In this document: one piece after another, positions 9,982 to 17,131 of the stretch
Layout: each line of letters starts with the position of its first letter
How positions within the stretch are numbered: the first letter of the stretch is position 1
Origin: Casp-actino8 sp964513215
GTDB lineage: Bacteria > Actinomycetota > Acidimicrobiia > Acidimicrobiales > Ilumatobacteraceae
Direction: 5' to 3'
Assembly: GCA_964513215.1 (NCBI GenBank)
Contig: CAZELU010000031.1
Span: forward strand, 1-22,007
DNA length: 22,007 nucleotides
Position numbers and translations under genes: made by a program
Notes under the pieces: model-generated
Told to the model about the DNA's origin: nothing
Databases searched by the model: none
The model's input: only the letters and a program-made list of their open reading frames with translations

Positions 9982-10437
9982 TCAGAACTCGTTTTCGAGT
10001 TCGGTCAACTGTGCCACTCGGCGAGCGTGTCGACCGCCTTCGAACGGTGTGGCGAGGAAGGTTGTGACGATTTCCTCAGCCAGGCCCACGCCCACCACGC
10101 GCGCGCCGATGGAGAGAACGTTGGCGTCATTGTGCGAACGGGCCATGCGCGCGGTGTAGAGGCAATTGCACAAGGCCGCGCGTACGCCGCGCACCTTGTT
10201 GGCGGCGAGCTGCTCGCCCTGACCGCTTCCACCGAGCACGATGCCGAAGTCGGCCTTGCCGTCTCGGACGGTGCGGCCCACGCCGGCGCAGATGGGCGGG
10301 TAGTCGACGCTCTCGGTGGAGTGCGTGCCCTGATCGTCGACCGTGTGGCCCTGCGCGGTGAGGAAGGCCACGAGGTGTTGCTTCAGTTCGTAGCCCGCAT
10401 GGTCGGATCCGATGGCGATGCGCAGCGACGAGGACAT
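9982..10437 (-). CDS. rpiB: Ribose-5-phosphate isomerase B (mycobacterial type)
   Basis: Interconverts ribose-5-phosphate and ribulose-5-phosphate in the pentose phosphate pathway. The 151-aa protein opens with IAIGSDHAGYELKQHL (7-22). The active-site loop reads GIVLGGSGQGEQLAANK (65-81). The cysteine used as catalytic base in E. coli RpiB is replaced by glycine, and E75 is present at the same number as the catalytic glutamate of the M. tuberculosis enzyme, so this is the Glu-type subclass. HNDANVLSIGAR (102-113) is also typical. The ATG at 10437 has both AGGA about 8 nt upstream and TAGGAT ending 6 nt upstream. It is the first gene of the rpiB-glyA unit and divergent from the thiolase-like gene. 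Confidence 0.95.
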   Translation of the reverse strand: MSSSLRIAIGSDHAGYELKQHLVAFLTAQGHTVDDQGTHSTESVDYPPICAGVGRTVRDGKADFGIVLGGSGQGEQLAANKVRGVRAALCNCLYTARMARSHNDANVLSIGARVVGVGLAEEIVTTFLATPFEGGRHARRVAQLTELENEF

Positions 10438-10443
10438 GGCTGA

Positions 10444-10449
10444 ATCCTA
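10444..10449 (-). promoter_or_regulatory. Candidate -10 element upstream of rpiB
   Basis: TAGGAT on the minus strand with 6 nt to ATG 10437. The same bases include AGGA, which could serve as a ribosome-binding site instead, so leaderless initiation is only a possibility. Confidence 0.4.
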
Positions 10450-10486
10450 GGGTCCGGACCATTCGTGGCCCGTGGGGATTGGGGCG

Positions 10487-10492
10487 TAAGTT
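10487..10492 (+). promoter_or_regulatory. Candidate -10 element for the thiolase-like gene
   Basis: TAAGTT, 7 nt before GTG 10500, with no Shine-Dalgarno between. It supports GTG 10500 over the upstream TTG codons at 10479 and 10491. It is divergent from the rpiB promoter region. Confidence 0.45.
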
Positions 10493-10499
10493 GCCCACC

Positions 10500-11981
10500 G
10501 TGACTCTCGATCCGCGCACACCCGTGATCGTCGGCGTCGGCCAGGCCGAACAGCGCATCGACGACCCGTTGGCCGCCGCTCCCCCGGCCGAGTTCATCGC
10601 CTCGGCGGTGCAGTTGGCCGCCGCTGATGCCGGGCTGTCGTCGCTCGCGTCGGTCGACTCGCTGCGCGTGGTGTCGTTCTTGTCGTGGCGTTATCGCGAT
10701 CCGGCCCGGTTCATCTCGCTCGCGCTCGGAATCACGCCCAAGGAGCACGCGCTCACCACCAACGGCGGCAACAGCCCGCAGTCGTTGGTCAATCAGACCG
10801 CGCTCGACATTCAGGCCGGACGCAACGACGTGGTCGTACTGTGCGGTGGCGAGACGTCGCGCACCCGTAAGCGCGCCCGCGCGGCCGGTGTGGAGTTGCC
10901 GTGGCCAGTGGTGCCCGAGGACGTGGCACCCGATCGCGTGATCGGCGAAGAGCTCAAGATGAACCACGAGATCGAGACGTCGCGGCAGATCTGGGCGCCC
11001 ATTCAGATCTATCCGATGTTCGAGACTGCGCTGCGTGCGCGAGCCGGCCGTTCGCCAGAGGAACACATGGTGTTCCTGTCGGAGTTGTGGTCGCGCTTCT
11101 CGCACGTCGCCGCCGGCAATCCGCACGCGTGGATTCGCAAGGCGTTGTCGCCCGAGGAGATCCGCGCGGTCGGTCCGCGCAATCGCATGATCGGGTTCCC
11201 CTATCCGAAGTTGATGAACTCGAACAACGACGTCGATCAGTCGGCGTCGCTGATCATGTGCTCGGTCGAGGCGGCCGAGCGGTTGGGCATCGCGCGTGAC
11301 AAGTGGGTGTTCCCTTTGTCGGGCTCGGATTGTCACGAGCACATGTACGTGTCGGAGCGTTGGGAGTTCACCGAGACACCGGCCATCAAGTTGGCGGGCA
11401 AGCGCGTGCTCGAACTGGCCGGTACGTCGATCGACGAGATCGACATCGTCGACTTGTACTCGTGCTTCCCGTCGGCGGTGCAGTTGGGTGCGGCCGCACT
11501 CGGGTTGCCCATCACGCGTCAGCTCACGCGCACCGGCGGATTGCCGTTCGCTGGTGGACCGTGGAACAACTACGTGATGCACGCGATCGCGACGGTGGTG
11601 AACGAGTTGCGCGAGCGTCCGTCCGAGAAGGGTTTGGTGTGGGCGAACGGTGGATACGCCACCAAGCACGCGTTCGGCGTGTACTCGGCCACACCGAGCG
11701 GGCGGTATGCGCACGACTATCCGCAAGATCAGATCGACGCGTTGCCGAAGCGCACGCCGGTTGGTGTGGGCGAGTCGGCCGGTGCGGCCACGATCGAGGC
11801 GTACACCGTGATGCACGATCGCGACGGTGCACCCGAGCGCGCGATCGCGGCATGCTTGCTTCCCGGTGGAGGTCGCGCGTGGGGCGATTCGTTGGCACCC
11901 GAGTTGTGCGCGGCGATGTGCGAAGGCGAATGGGTCGGTCGAGCCGTTCGTCTGAGCGATACTGGTGAACTACTCGTCTGA
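10500..11981 (+). CDS. Thiolase-like protein (SCP-x/TLP1 type), probably not a classical thiolase
   Basis: A 493-aa protein of the thiolase fold, usually annotated acetyl-CoA acetyltransferase. N-terminal DPRTPVIVGVGQAEQR is typical. Where thiolases carry the nucleophilic cysteine this protein reads TTNGGNSPQSLVNQ (about 87-99), with no cysteine. The second-half motifs are DLYSCFPSAVQ (about 318-328) in place of the usual NEAF, and NGGYATKHAFGVYS (about 383-396). A C-terminal extension of about 90 residues fits the extra domain of mycobacterial thiolase-like protein 1. Substrate and reaction are unknown; acyl-CoA or retro-aldol chemistry is possible for this group. The start is GTG 10500, chosen from the leaderless-type promoter and homologous N-termini. 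It overlaps nothing and precedes a nucleoside hydrolase by 11 nt. Confidence 0.85.
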   Translation: MTLDPRTPVIVGVGQAEQRIDDPLAAAPPAEFIASAVQLAAADAGLSSLASVDSLRVVSFLSWRYRDPARFISLALGITPKEHALTTNGGNSPQSLVNQTALDIQAGRNDVVVLCGGETSRTRKRARAAGVELPWPVVPEDVAPDRVIGEELKMNHEIETSRQIWAPIQIYPMFETALRARAGRSPEEHMVFLSELWSRFSHVAAGNPHAWIRKALSPEEIRAVGPRNRMIGFPYPKLMNSNNDVDQSASLIMCSVEAAERLGIARDKWVFPLSGSDCHEHMYVSERWEFTETPAIKLAGKRVLELAGTSIDEIDIVDLYSCFPSAVQLGAAALGLPITRQLTRTGGLPFAGGPWNNYVMHAIATVVNELRERPSEKGLVWANGGYATKHAFGVYSATPSGRYAHDYPQDQIDALPKRTPVGVGESAGAATIEAYTVMHDRDGAPERAIAACLLPGGGRAWGDSLAPELCAAMCEGEWVGRAVRLSDTGELLV

Positions 11982-11992
11982 TCGGAGTTCTC

Positions 11993-12931
11993 GTGTCGTC
12001 TCGTTCGGTTCCGTCCATCATCCTCGACTGCGATCCGGGACACGACGACGCGCTCGCCATCGTGGTGGCCGCTCGCTACACGAATCTCGTGGGTATCACG
12101 ACGGTGTCGGGCAATGCGCCCATCGAATCGACCACGCACAACGCGTTGGTGATGAAGGACTTGCTCGGGCTGAAGGTGCCAGTGCACAAGGGTGCGGTGC
12201 GTCCGCTGGTGGCCCCGCCGCAGTACGCCGCGTACGTGCACGGTGAGAGTGGCCTCGACGGCGCCGATCTTCCCGCACCCACCTCGAAGCACGACAGCGA
12301 CGACGCCGTCGGCTACATCATCGACACGTGCCGCGCCACGGAGGGCTTGTGGCTCGTACCGACCGGACCGCTCACGAACATCGCGATGGCGTTGCGGTTG
12401 GCGCCCGACTTGGGCCAGCGGATCGCGGGCATCTCACTGATGGGTGGCGGCACGTTCGGCAACCGCACCACCGCAGCCGAGTTCAACATCTGGGTCGATC
12501 CCGAGGCGGCCGATGTGGTGTTCAACTACGGCGGACCGCTGGTGATGGCCGGGTTGCATCTCACTCATCAGTTCCGGGCCACGCAGGCGCGTATCGATCG
12601 CGTGAAGGCGTTGCCCGGCCAGTTGGCCAACGTGCTCGGCGATCTCATGCAGTTCTTCACCGACACGTACATGCGTCGGCATCACGGCATGGACGGCGGC
12701 GCGGTGCACGATCCGTGTTCGGTGCTCGTGCTGTCGCATCCCGATTTGTTCGTGAGCCGGCCCGCACACGTGGTGGTGGAGCTGAATGGAACGCACACGC
12801 GTGGCATGACGCTGATCGATCAGCGCGACCTGAAGGAAGTGCTCGAACCCAACTGCGACGTGCTGTGGGAGATCGAGGCCGAGCCTGCGTTCGACTTGAT
12901 GATCGACGCGATCGCGCACTTCAGTCACTGA
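11993..12931 (+). CDS. Inosine-uridine-preferring nucleoside hydrolase family protein
   Basis: Cleaves the N-glycosidic bond of ribonucleosides in purine/pyrimidine salvage. The 312-aa protein has the calcium-binding signature DCDPGHDDA (12-20), PTGPLTN (123-129), AEFNIWVDPEAA (162-173) and the catalytic HD pair in VHDPC (H239, D240). It starts with GTG at 11993, preceded by GGAG at 5 nt, and lies 11 nt after the thiolase-like gene, so the two are likely cotranscribed. No signal peptide is seen, so it is cytoplasmic. The base preference cannot be read from the sequence. The functional link to the thiolase-like neighbour is not evident. Confidence 0.93.
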   Translation: MSSRSVPSIILDCDPGHDDALAIVVAARYTNLVGITTVSGNAPIESTTHNALVMKDLLGLKVPVHKGAVRPLVAPPQYAAYVHGESGLDGADLPAPTSKHDSDDAVGYIIDTCRATEGLWLVPTGPLTNIAMALRLAPDLGQRIAGISLMGGGTFGNRTTAAEFNIWVDPEAADVVFNYGGPLVMAGLHLTHQFRATQARIDRVKALPGQLANVLGDLMQFFTDTYMRRHHGMDGGAVHDPCSVLVLSHPDLFVSRPAHVVVELNGTHTRGMTLIDQRDLKEVLEPNCDVLWEIEAEPAFDLMIDAIAHFSH

Positions 12932-12971
12932 CGCCGGGCGCGTCGCCGTAGCCACACTCGCTGGGTACACT

Positions 12972-13071
12972 NNNNNNNNNNNNNNNNNNNNNNNNNNNNN
13001 NNNNNNNNNNNNNNNNNNNNNNNNNNNNNNNNNNNNNNNNNNNNNNNNNNNNNNNNNNNNNNNNNNNNNNN
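12972..13071. other. Scaffold gap of 100 N (first)
   Basis: Exactly 100 N between the nucleoside hydrolase and the alcohol dehydrogenase, so probably a nominal length. TACACT (12966-12971), a possible -10 element on the plus strand, abuts its left edge. The real content and size are unknown; a small gene could be hidden. Confidence 0.95.
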
Positions 13072-13081
13072 CTTGCCGATC

Positions 13082-13087
13082 TAAGGT
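13082..13087 (+). promoter_or_regulatory. Candidate -10 element for the alcohol dehydrogenase gene
   Basis: TAAGGT, 6 nt before ATG 13094. AAGG within it could alternatively serve as a ribosome-binding site. Any -35 element would fall in the scaffold gap. Confidence 0.4.
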
Positions 13088-13093
13088 CGCGTC

Positions 13094-14137
13094 ATGCGCG
13101 CCGCTGTCATGAAGAACTGGTCCCTGCGAGTGGACGACATCCCCGAGCCCACACCGGGTGGCGGCCAGGTGCTGGCCAAGGTGCTCGCCTGCGGAATCTG
13201 CGGTAGCGATCTTCACCTTCTCGTGCACGGTGAAGAGAGTCGCCGCTTGTCGCAGGAGCTCGCCGGCGACGGCCCGCGCGACCCGGGGAGTCCGGTGGTG
13301 TTCGAGCCCGATCGCGACACCGTGATGGGTCACGAGTACTGCTGCGAAGTGCTCGACGTCGGCCCGGGCGTGAGCAATTTGAAGGCGGGCGACATCATCG
13401 TGTCGTTCCCGGTTGTGTTCGACGAGAGCGGCATTCATGGCGTGGGCTTCTCCAACAAGTACCCCGGCGGCTACAGCGAGCGCATCATCGCCAACGAGAT
13501 GATGTCGATCAAGGTTCCCAACGGTCTGTCGCACGAACTCGCCGCCATGACCGAGCCGCTCGCGGTCGGTGTGCACGCGGTCGCGAAGAGCAACATCAAA
13601 CAGGGTGAGGCCGCCGTCATTCTCGGACTCGGTCCGGTGGGTCTCGCGTGCATCGCTGAGTTGAAGATGAAGGGCATCGGCCCGATCGTGGGCGCCGACT
13701 TCTCGCCGAAGCGCCGCGCGCTCGCCGAGAAGTTGGGTGCCGATGTGGTGGTCGATCCGCGCGAGACGCCGGCCATCGAAGCGTGGCGCAAGATCGACGG
13801 CAAGAAGCCGCTCGTGATCTTCGAAGCCGTCGGCGTGCCCGGAATGATCGAAAAGGCCATGCGCATGGCGCCCAAGGACGGTCGCGTGCTGGTGGTAGGC
13901 GCGTGTATGCAGCACGACTCGTTCCATCCGATGCTCGGTATCGGCAAGGAGCTGCAGATCCAGTTCGCGCTCGGCTACTCCCCGATCGAATTCGGCAGTG
14001 CGCTCACCGCCATCGCCGAAGGCAAGGTCGATCTCGCTCCGCTCATCACCGGTCGCGTGCCGATCGATGGTGTGCCGCAAGCGTTCAAGGACCTCGGCGA
14101 CCCCGAGGCCCACGCCAAGATCCTCGTCACTCCGTGA
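13094..14137 (+). CDS. Zinc-dependent alcohol dehydrogenase (MDR superfamily)
   Basis: NAD(P)-dependent medium-chain dehydrogenase of 347 aa. The catalytic-zinc ligands are visible as C36 in GICGSDLH, the GHE pair H80-E81 and E154 in TEPLAVGVHAV. The four-cysteine structural-zinc loop is absent. The Rossmann motif is GLGPVG (178-183), and the following strand ends in an aspartate (VGADFSPKRR), favouring NAD over NADP. A segment rich in charge (about 45-72) lies between the two zinc motifs. The ATG at 13094 follows TAAGGT. The peptidase gene begins 4 nt after the stop, so the two form an operon. The substrate is unknown. Confidence 0.92.
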   Translation: MRAAVMKNWSLRVDDIPEPTPGGGQVLAKVLACGICGSDLHLLVHGEESRRLSQELAGDGPRDPGSPVVFEPDRDTVMGHEYCCEVLDVGPGVSNLKAGDIIVSFPVVFDESGIHGVGFSNKYPGGYSERIIANEMMSIKVPNGLSHELAAMTEPLAVGVHAVAKSNIKQGEAAVILGLGPVGLACIAELKMKGIGPIVGADFSPKRRALAEKLGADVVVDPRETPAIEAWRKIDGKKPLVIFEAVGVPGMIEKAMRMAPKDGRVLVVGACMQHDSFHPMLGIGKELQIQFALGYSPIEFGSALTAIAEGKVDLAPLITGRVPIDGVPQAFKDLGDPEAHAKILVTP

Positions 14138-14141
14138 TCGC

Positions 14142-16130
14142 ATGAGTCGCACCGACTCGTTTCCGCAGCAGTACGCGCGCACGCAGCGGCTCACCCTCGG
14201 CGAGCCCCGCAACATCACGGTGTCGCCCGACGGCGAGCGCGTGGTGTTTCTGCGTAGCCGCGGCGGATCCGATCCGGTCAACTGCTTGTGGGTGATCGAC
14301 ACGTCGAGCGGCGCCGAACGTCTGGTGGCCGATCCGAAGGTGATGCTCGCAGCCGGTCTCGACGACACGGACTTGCCGCCCGAGGAGAAGGCGCGACGCG
14401 AGCGACTGCGCGAGGGCGCCGGTGGCATCACGTCCTTCGCCACCGATCGCGACGTGACGAAGTTCTGTTGTGCACTTGCGGGACGGTTGTTCGTGGGTTC
14501 GCTCACCGGTGAGGTCCGCGAGTTGAACGTGGACGGCCCGGTCTTCGATCCGCGTCTCGACCCCACCGGTTCGCGCATCGCGTACGTGAGCGGCCGCTCG
14601 TTACGCATTGCCGAACTCGACGGATCGTCGCGCGAACTGGCCGGGCCNNNNNNNNNNNNNNNNNNNNNNNNNNNNNNNNNNNNNNNNNNNNNNNNNNNNN
14701 NNNNNNNNNNNNNNNNNNNNNNNNNNNNNNNNNNNNNNNNNNNNNNNGTGACTCTGCACGTGCTCGCGGTGGACGGTTCGTCACGCGTCGACATCGCATG
14801 GGATCGCGATGCGTTCGAGTATCTCGCCACGGTCGGCTGGGCCGGCGATGACGTGTTGTTCTCAGTCGAGTCGCGCGATCAGAAGACGATGGTGGTGTAT
14901 CGCGGTGCACGTGCGGGTGGTGCCGCGCGCGAACTGTGGCGCGACGCGAGTGATACGTGGGTCGATCTGGTGCCGGGATCACCGGTCGTGCTCGACGACG
15001 GCCGCCTGGTCACCGTGGCCGATCGCGACGGTTGGAAGCGGTTGATGGTCGACGGCTCTCCGGTCACGCCGACGTCGATCAACGTACGTTCGATCGTGAG
15101 CACCGATGCGCGTGGTGTGGTGATCGCGGGTAACTCGCCCGACCATCCCGAGGGCATGGGTGCATGGCGCTGGTCGCTCGACGGCACGATCACTGCCCTC
15201 ACCGACGTGACCGGCATCAACACGGTGGCGGTGGGTGGTGACACCGTGGTGGCGCGCCGTGCGTCGATCACGATGGAGAAGGCCGAGACCACGATCGTTC
15301 ACCCGGCTCGCACCACGGTGATCACGAGCCTGTCGGAGAAGCCTCTCGTCGCGCCGCGCGTGACGCTTTCGCGACGTGGATCGCGTGGTGTTCCGACCGC
15401 GCTTCTCCTCCCCCGCGATCACAAACCGGGAACGAAGTTGCCGGTTCTGATGGATCCGTACGGCGGGCCACACGCGCAACGCGTGGTCGACTCGTACACC
15501 GCGCACTGCACGTCGCAGTGGTTCGCCGATCAGGGTTTCGCGGTGGTCGTGGCCGACGGTCGCGGCACTCCCGGACTCGGCTCCGAGTGGGAGCGCAGCG
15601 TGCACCACGATCTGGCCACGGCCGTGCTCGACGATCAAGTGGACGCGCTCCGCGCGTTGGCCGCCGACAATCCCGATCTCGATCTCACGCGCGTCGGTAT
15701 TCGCGGGTGGAGTTTCGGCGGGTATCTCGCCGCGCTCGCGGTGATGCGTCGACCCGATGTGTTCCACGCCGCGGTGGCTGGCGCACCCGTCACCGAGTGG
15801 CGTTTGTACGACACGCATTACACCGAGCGTTACTTGGGCAATCCCGCTGTCGATCCTGCGCCGTACGATCGCACGTCGTTGCTCACCGATGCGGCGCTCC
15901 TCACGCGTCCGCTGTTGCTCGTGCACGGACTGGCTGACGACAACGTGGTGGCCGCGCACACTCTGCAGTTGTCATCGGCGTTGTTGGCCGCCGGTCGACC
16001 ACACGAGGTTCTTCCCCTCAGCGGCGTCACACACATGACCCCGCAACCCGTTGTTGCCGAGAACCTGCTCCTTCACCAGCTCAACTTCTTGTCGATCTGG
16101 GTGAAAAATCGACGCGAATCCGGCGAATAA
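14142..16130 (+). CDS. S9 family (dipeptidyl-peptidase IV-like) serine peptidase, interrupted by a scaffold gap
   Basis: Cytoplasmic prolyl-type serine peptidase. The N-terminal half is a DPP IV-like beta-propeller and the C-terminal half an alpha/beta hydrolase. The catalytic serine is in GWSFGGY (codon 15711-15713), the aspartate in HGLADDNV (15936-15938) and the histidine in GVTHM (16032-16034). The start ATG 14142 is 4 nt after the dehydrogenase stop, with no clear ribosome-binding site. The frame is the same on both sides of the 100-N gap, but comparison with the family suggests about 70-90 residues are missing there rather than 33. The last 11 residues (IWVKNRRESGE) and the stop lie inside the 49-bp repeat. 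Function class is clear; substrate specificity is not. Confidence 0.9.
   Translation: MSRTDSFPQQYARTQRLTLGEPRNITVSPDGERVVFLRSRGGSDPVNCLWVIDTSSGAERLVADPKVMLAAGLDDTDLPPEEKARRERLREGAGGITSFATDRDVTKFCCALAGRLFVGSLTGEVRELNVDGPVFDPRLDPTGSRIAYVSGRSLRIAELDGSSRELAGXXXXXXXXXXXXXXXXXXXXXXXXXXXXXXXXXXVTLHVLAVDGSSRVDIAWDRDAFEYLATVGWAGDDVLFSVESRDQKTMVVYRGARAGGAARELWRDASDTWVDLVPGSPVVLDDGRLVTVADRDGWKRLMVDGSPVTPTSINVRSIVSTDARGVVIAGNSPDHPEGMGAWRWSLDGTITALTDVTGINTVAVGGDTVVARRASITMEKAETTIVHPARTTVITSLSEKPLVAPRVTLSRRGSRGVPTALLLPRDHKPGTKLPVLMDPYGGPHAQRVVDSYTAHCTSQWFADQGFAVVVADGRGTPGLGSEWERSVHHDLATAVLDDQVDALRALAADNPDLDLTRVGIRGWSFGGYLAALAVMRRPDVFHAAVAGAPVTEWRLYDTHYTERYLGNPAVDPAPYDRTSLLTDAALLTRPLLLVHGLADDNVVAAHTLQLSSALLAAGRPHEVLPLSGVTHMTPQPVVAENLLLHQLNFLSIWVKNRRESGE
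14648..14747. other. Scaffold gap of 100 N (second) inside the peptidase gene
   Basis: Exactly 100 N within the propeller domain. The flanking coding frames agree, but gap length is probably nominal. Confidence 0.95.
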
Positions 16131-16142
16131 TTCACCCAGATC
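16094..16142 (+). repeat. 49-bp palindromic repeat, copy 3
   Basis: Perfect 12-bp terminal inverted repeat GATCTGGGTGAA (16094-16105) and TTCACCCAGATC (16131-16142) around a 25-bp core with CGCGAATCCGGCGAAT, matching copy 2 at 20 of 25 core positions. It overlaps the 3' end of the peptidase gene. Confidence 0.9.
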
Positions 16143-16143
16143 A

Positions 16144-16165
16144 ACGAGGGAAGTTCACCCAGATC
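16144..16165 (+). repeat. 22-bp direct repeat, left copy, ending in a repeat arm
   Basis: ACGAGGGAAG followed by the repeat arm TTCACCCAGATC, immediately left of the third gap. An identical 22-bp copy begins immediately right of the gap. Confidence 0.9.
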
Positions 16166-16265
16166 NNNNNNNNNNNNNNNNNNNNNNNNNNNNNNNNNNN
16201 NNNNNNNNNNNNNNNNNNNNNNNNNNNNNNNNNNNNNNNNNNNNNNNNNNNNNNNNNNNNNNNNN
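16166..16265. other. Scaffold gap of 100 N (third)
   Basis: Exactly 100 N between identical 22-bp sequences. The assembler probably stopped in the repeat; the true gap may be negative (unmerged overlap) or contain more repeat copies. Confidence 0.95.
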
Positions 16266-16287
16266 ACGAGGGAAGTTCACCCAGATC
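16266..16287 (+). repeat. 22-bp direct repeat, right copy
   Basis: Identical to 16144-16165. Its TTCACCCAGATC arm, read on the minus strand, encodes the last residues and TGA stop of prmC. Confidence 0.9.
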
Positions 16288-17131
16288 CACAGATCAGGAT
16301 GCGGGGGCGGTGGGCCAGGTCGTTGCGAACCTCGGCGTTCACCAAACCGCACTCACTCGCCAGCGCCAACACCGCATCACCTTGGCGATACCCGATCTCG
16401 AGCACGAGCCAGCCACCCGGCTTCAACCACTCGCGCACACCGGTCATGATCGCGCGGATGTCGTCGAGGCCGTCACCGCCCGCGAACAGCGCCGACGCGG
16501 GCTCCCATTCGCGCACCGATTCGTCGACCTCGGAGTCGTCGACAGCGATGTACGGAGGATTCGACACCACCACGTCGAACGTTCCGCGCAACTCGCTCGG
16601 TAACGCACTCCACCACGAGCCCTGACCGAACCGAACGTTGGCCGCGGCTCTTCCGAGGCCAGCGGCGTTGGCCCGCGCCACGTCGAGCGCATCGGTCGAT
16701 GCATCGGTGAGCCACACCTCGGTGTTGTCGATCGGAAGTTCGTAGGCAAGCGCGAGGCCGATCGCTCCCGATCCGGTTCCGAGATCGGCCACGCGACGCG
16801 GCGAGACACGACGTGCCAACTCGATCGCGGCCTCGGCTACGAGTTCGGTCTCGGGCCGCGGAATCAGCACGCGACGATCGATCATCAACTCCACGCGACG
16901 AAACGACCACCGCCCCATCGCGTATGCAAGCGGTTCACCGCTTCGGTAACGGCCCACCATCTCGTCGAGGTGCTTCACCATGCGTTCGGTGGCGGGTTCG
17001 TCGAGTGCGGCGGTGAACTCGTCACCGTCGAGACCACACGCCGTCTCGCACAACCAACGCGCCGCCGGTCGATCGTCGAGAACCTTCGCGGTGTCGGCCC
17101 ACAACTGCCGCCACGTGAGGTGCTCGGACAT
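16277..17131 (-). CDS. prmC: Release factor glutamine methyltransferase
   Basis: SAM-dependent enzyme that methylates the GGQ glutamine of release factors. The 284-aa protein has the helical N-terminal domain, the RPETE motif (92-96), the SAM-binding ADLGTGSGAIGLALA (115-129) and the catalytic NPPY (191-194). The start ATG 17131 directly abuts the prfA stop (TGAATG), so it is coupled to its substrate gene. The 3' end runs into a copy of the repeat arm: the last two residues (SG) and the TGA stop are encoded by GATCTGGGTGA. Length is normal, so no functional loss is expected. Confidence 0.95.
   Translation of the reverse strand: MSEHLTWRQLWADTAKVLDDRPAARWLCETACGLDGDEFTAALDEPATERMVKHLDEMVGRYRSGEPLAYAMGRWSFRRVELMIDRRVLIPRPETELVAEAAIELARRVSPRRVADLGTGSGAIGLALAYELPIDNTEVWLTDASTDALDVARANAAGLGRAAANVRFGQGSWWSALPSELRGTFDVVVSNPPYIAVDDSEVDESVREWEPASALFAGGDGLDDIRAIMTGVREWLKPGGWLVLEIGYRQGDAVLALASECGLVNAEVRNDLAHRPRILICGSG

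Noticed and set aside
12434..14830. 798-codon minus-strand open frame crossing two gaps
   Set aside because: It runs through runs of N and lies antisense to three genes with clear catalytic motifs.
16094..16130. Peptidase gene as a pseudogene because of its odd C-terminus
   Set aside because: The catalytic Ser, Asp and His are all intact and the normal C-terminal helix is present before the repeat-encoded tail.
8560..16287. Composite transposon carrying the plus-strand genes
   Set aside because: No transposase, no target-site duplication, and the left repeat pair is separated from the block by glyA and rpiB; only repeat-associated rearrangement can be argued.
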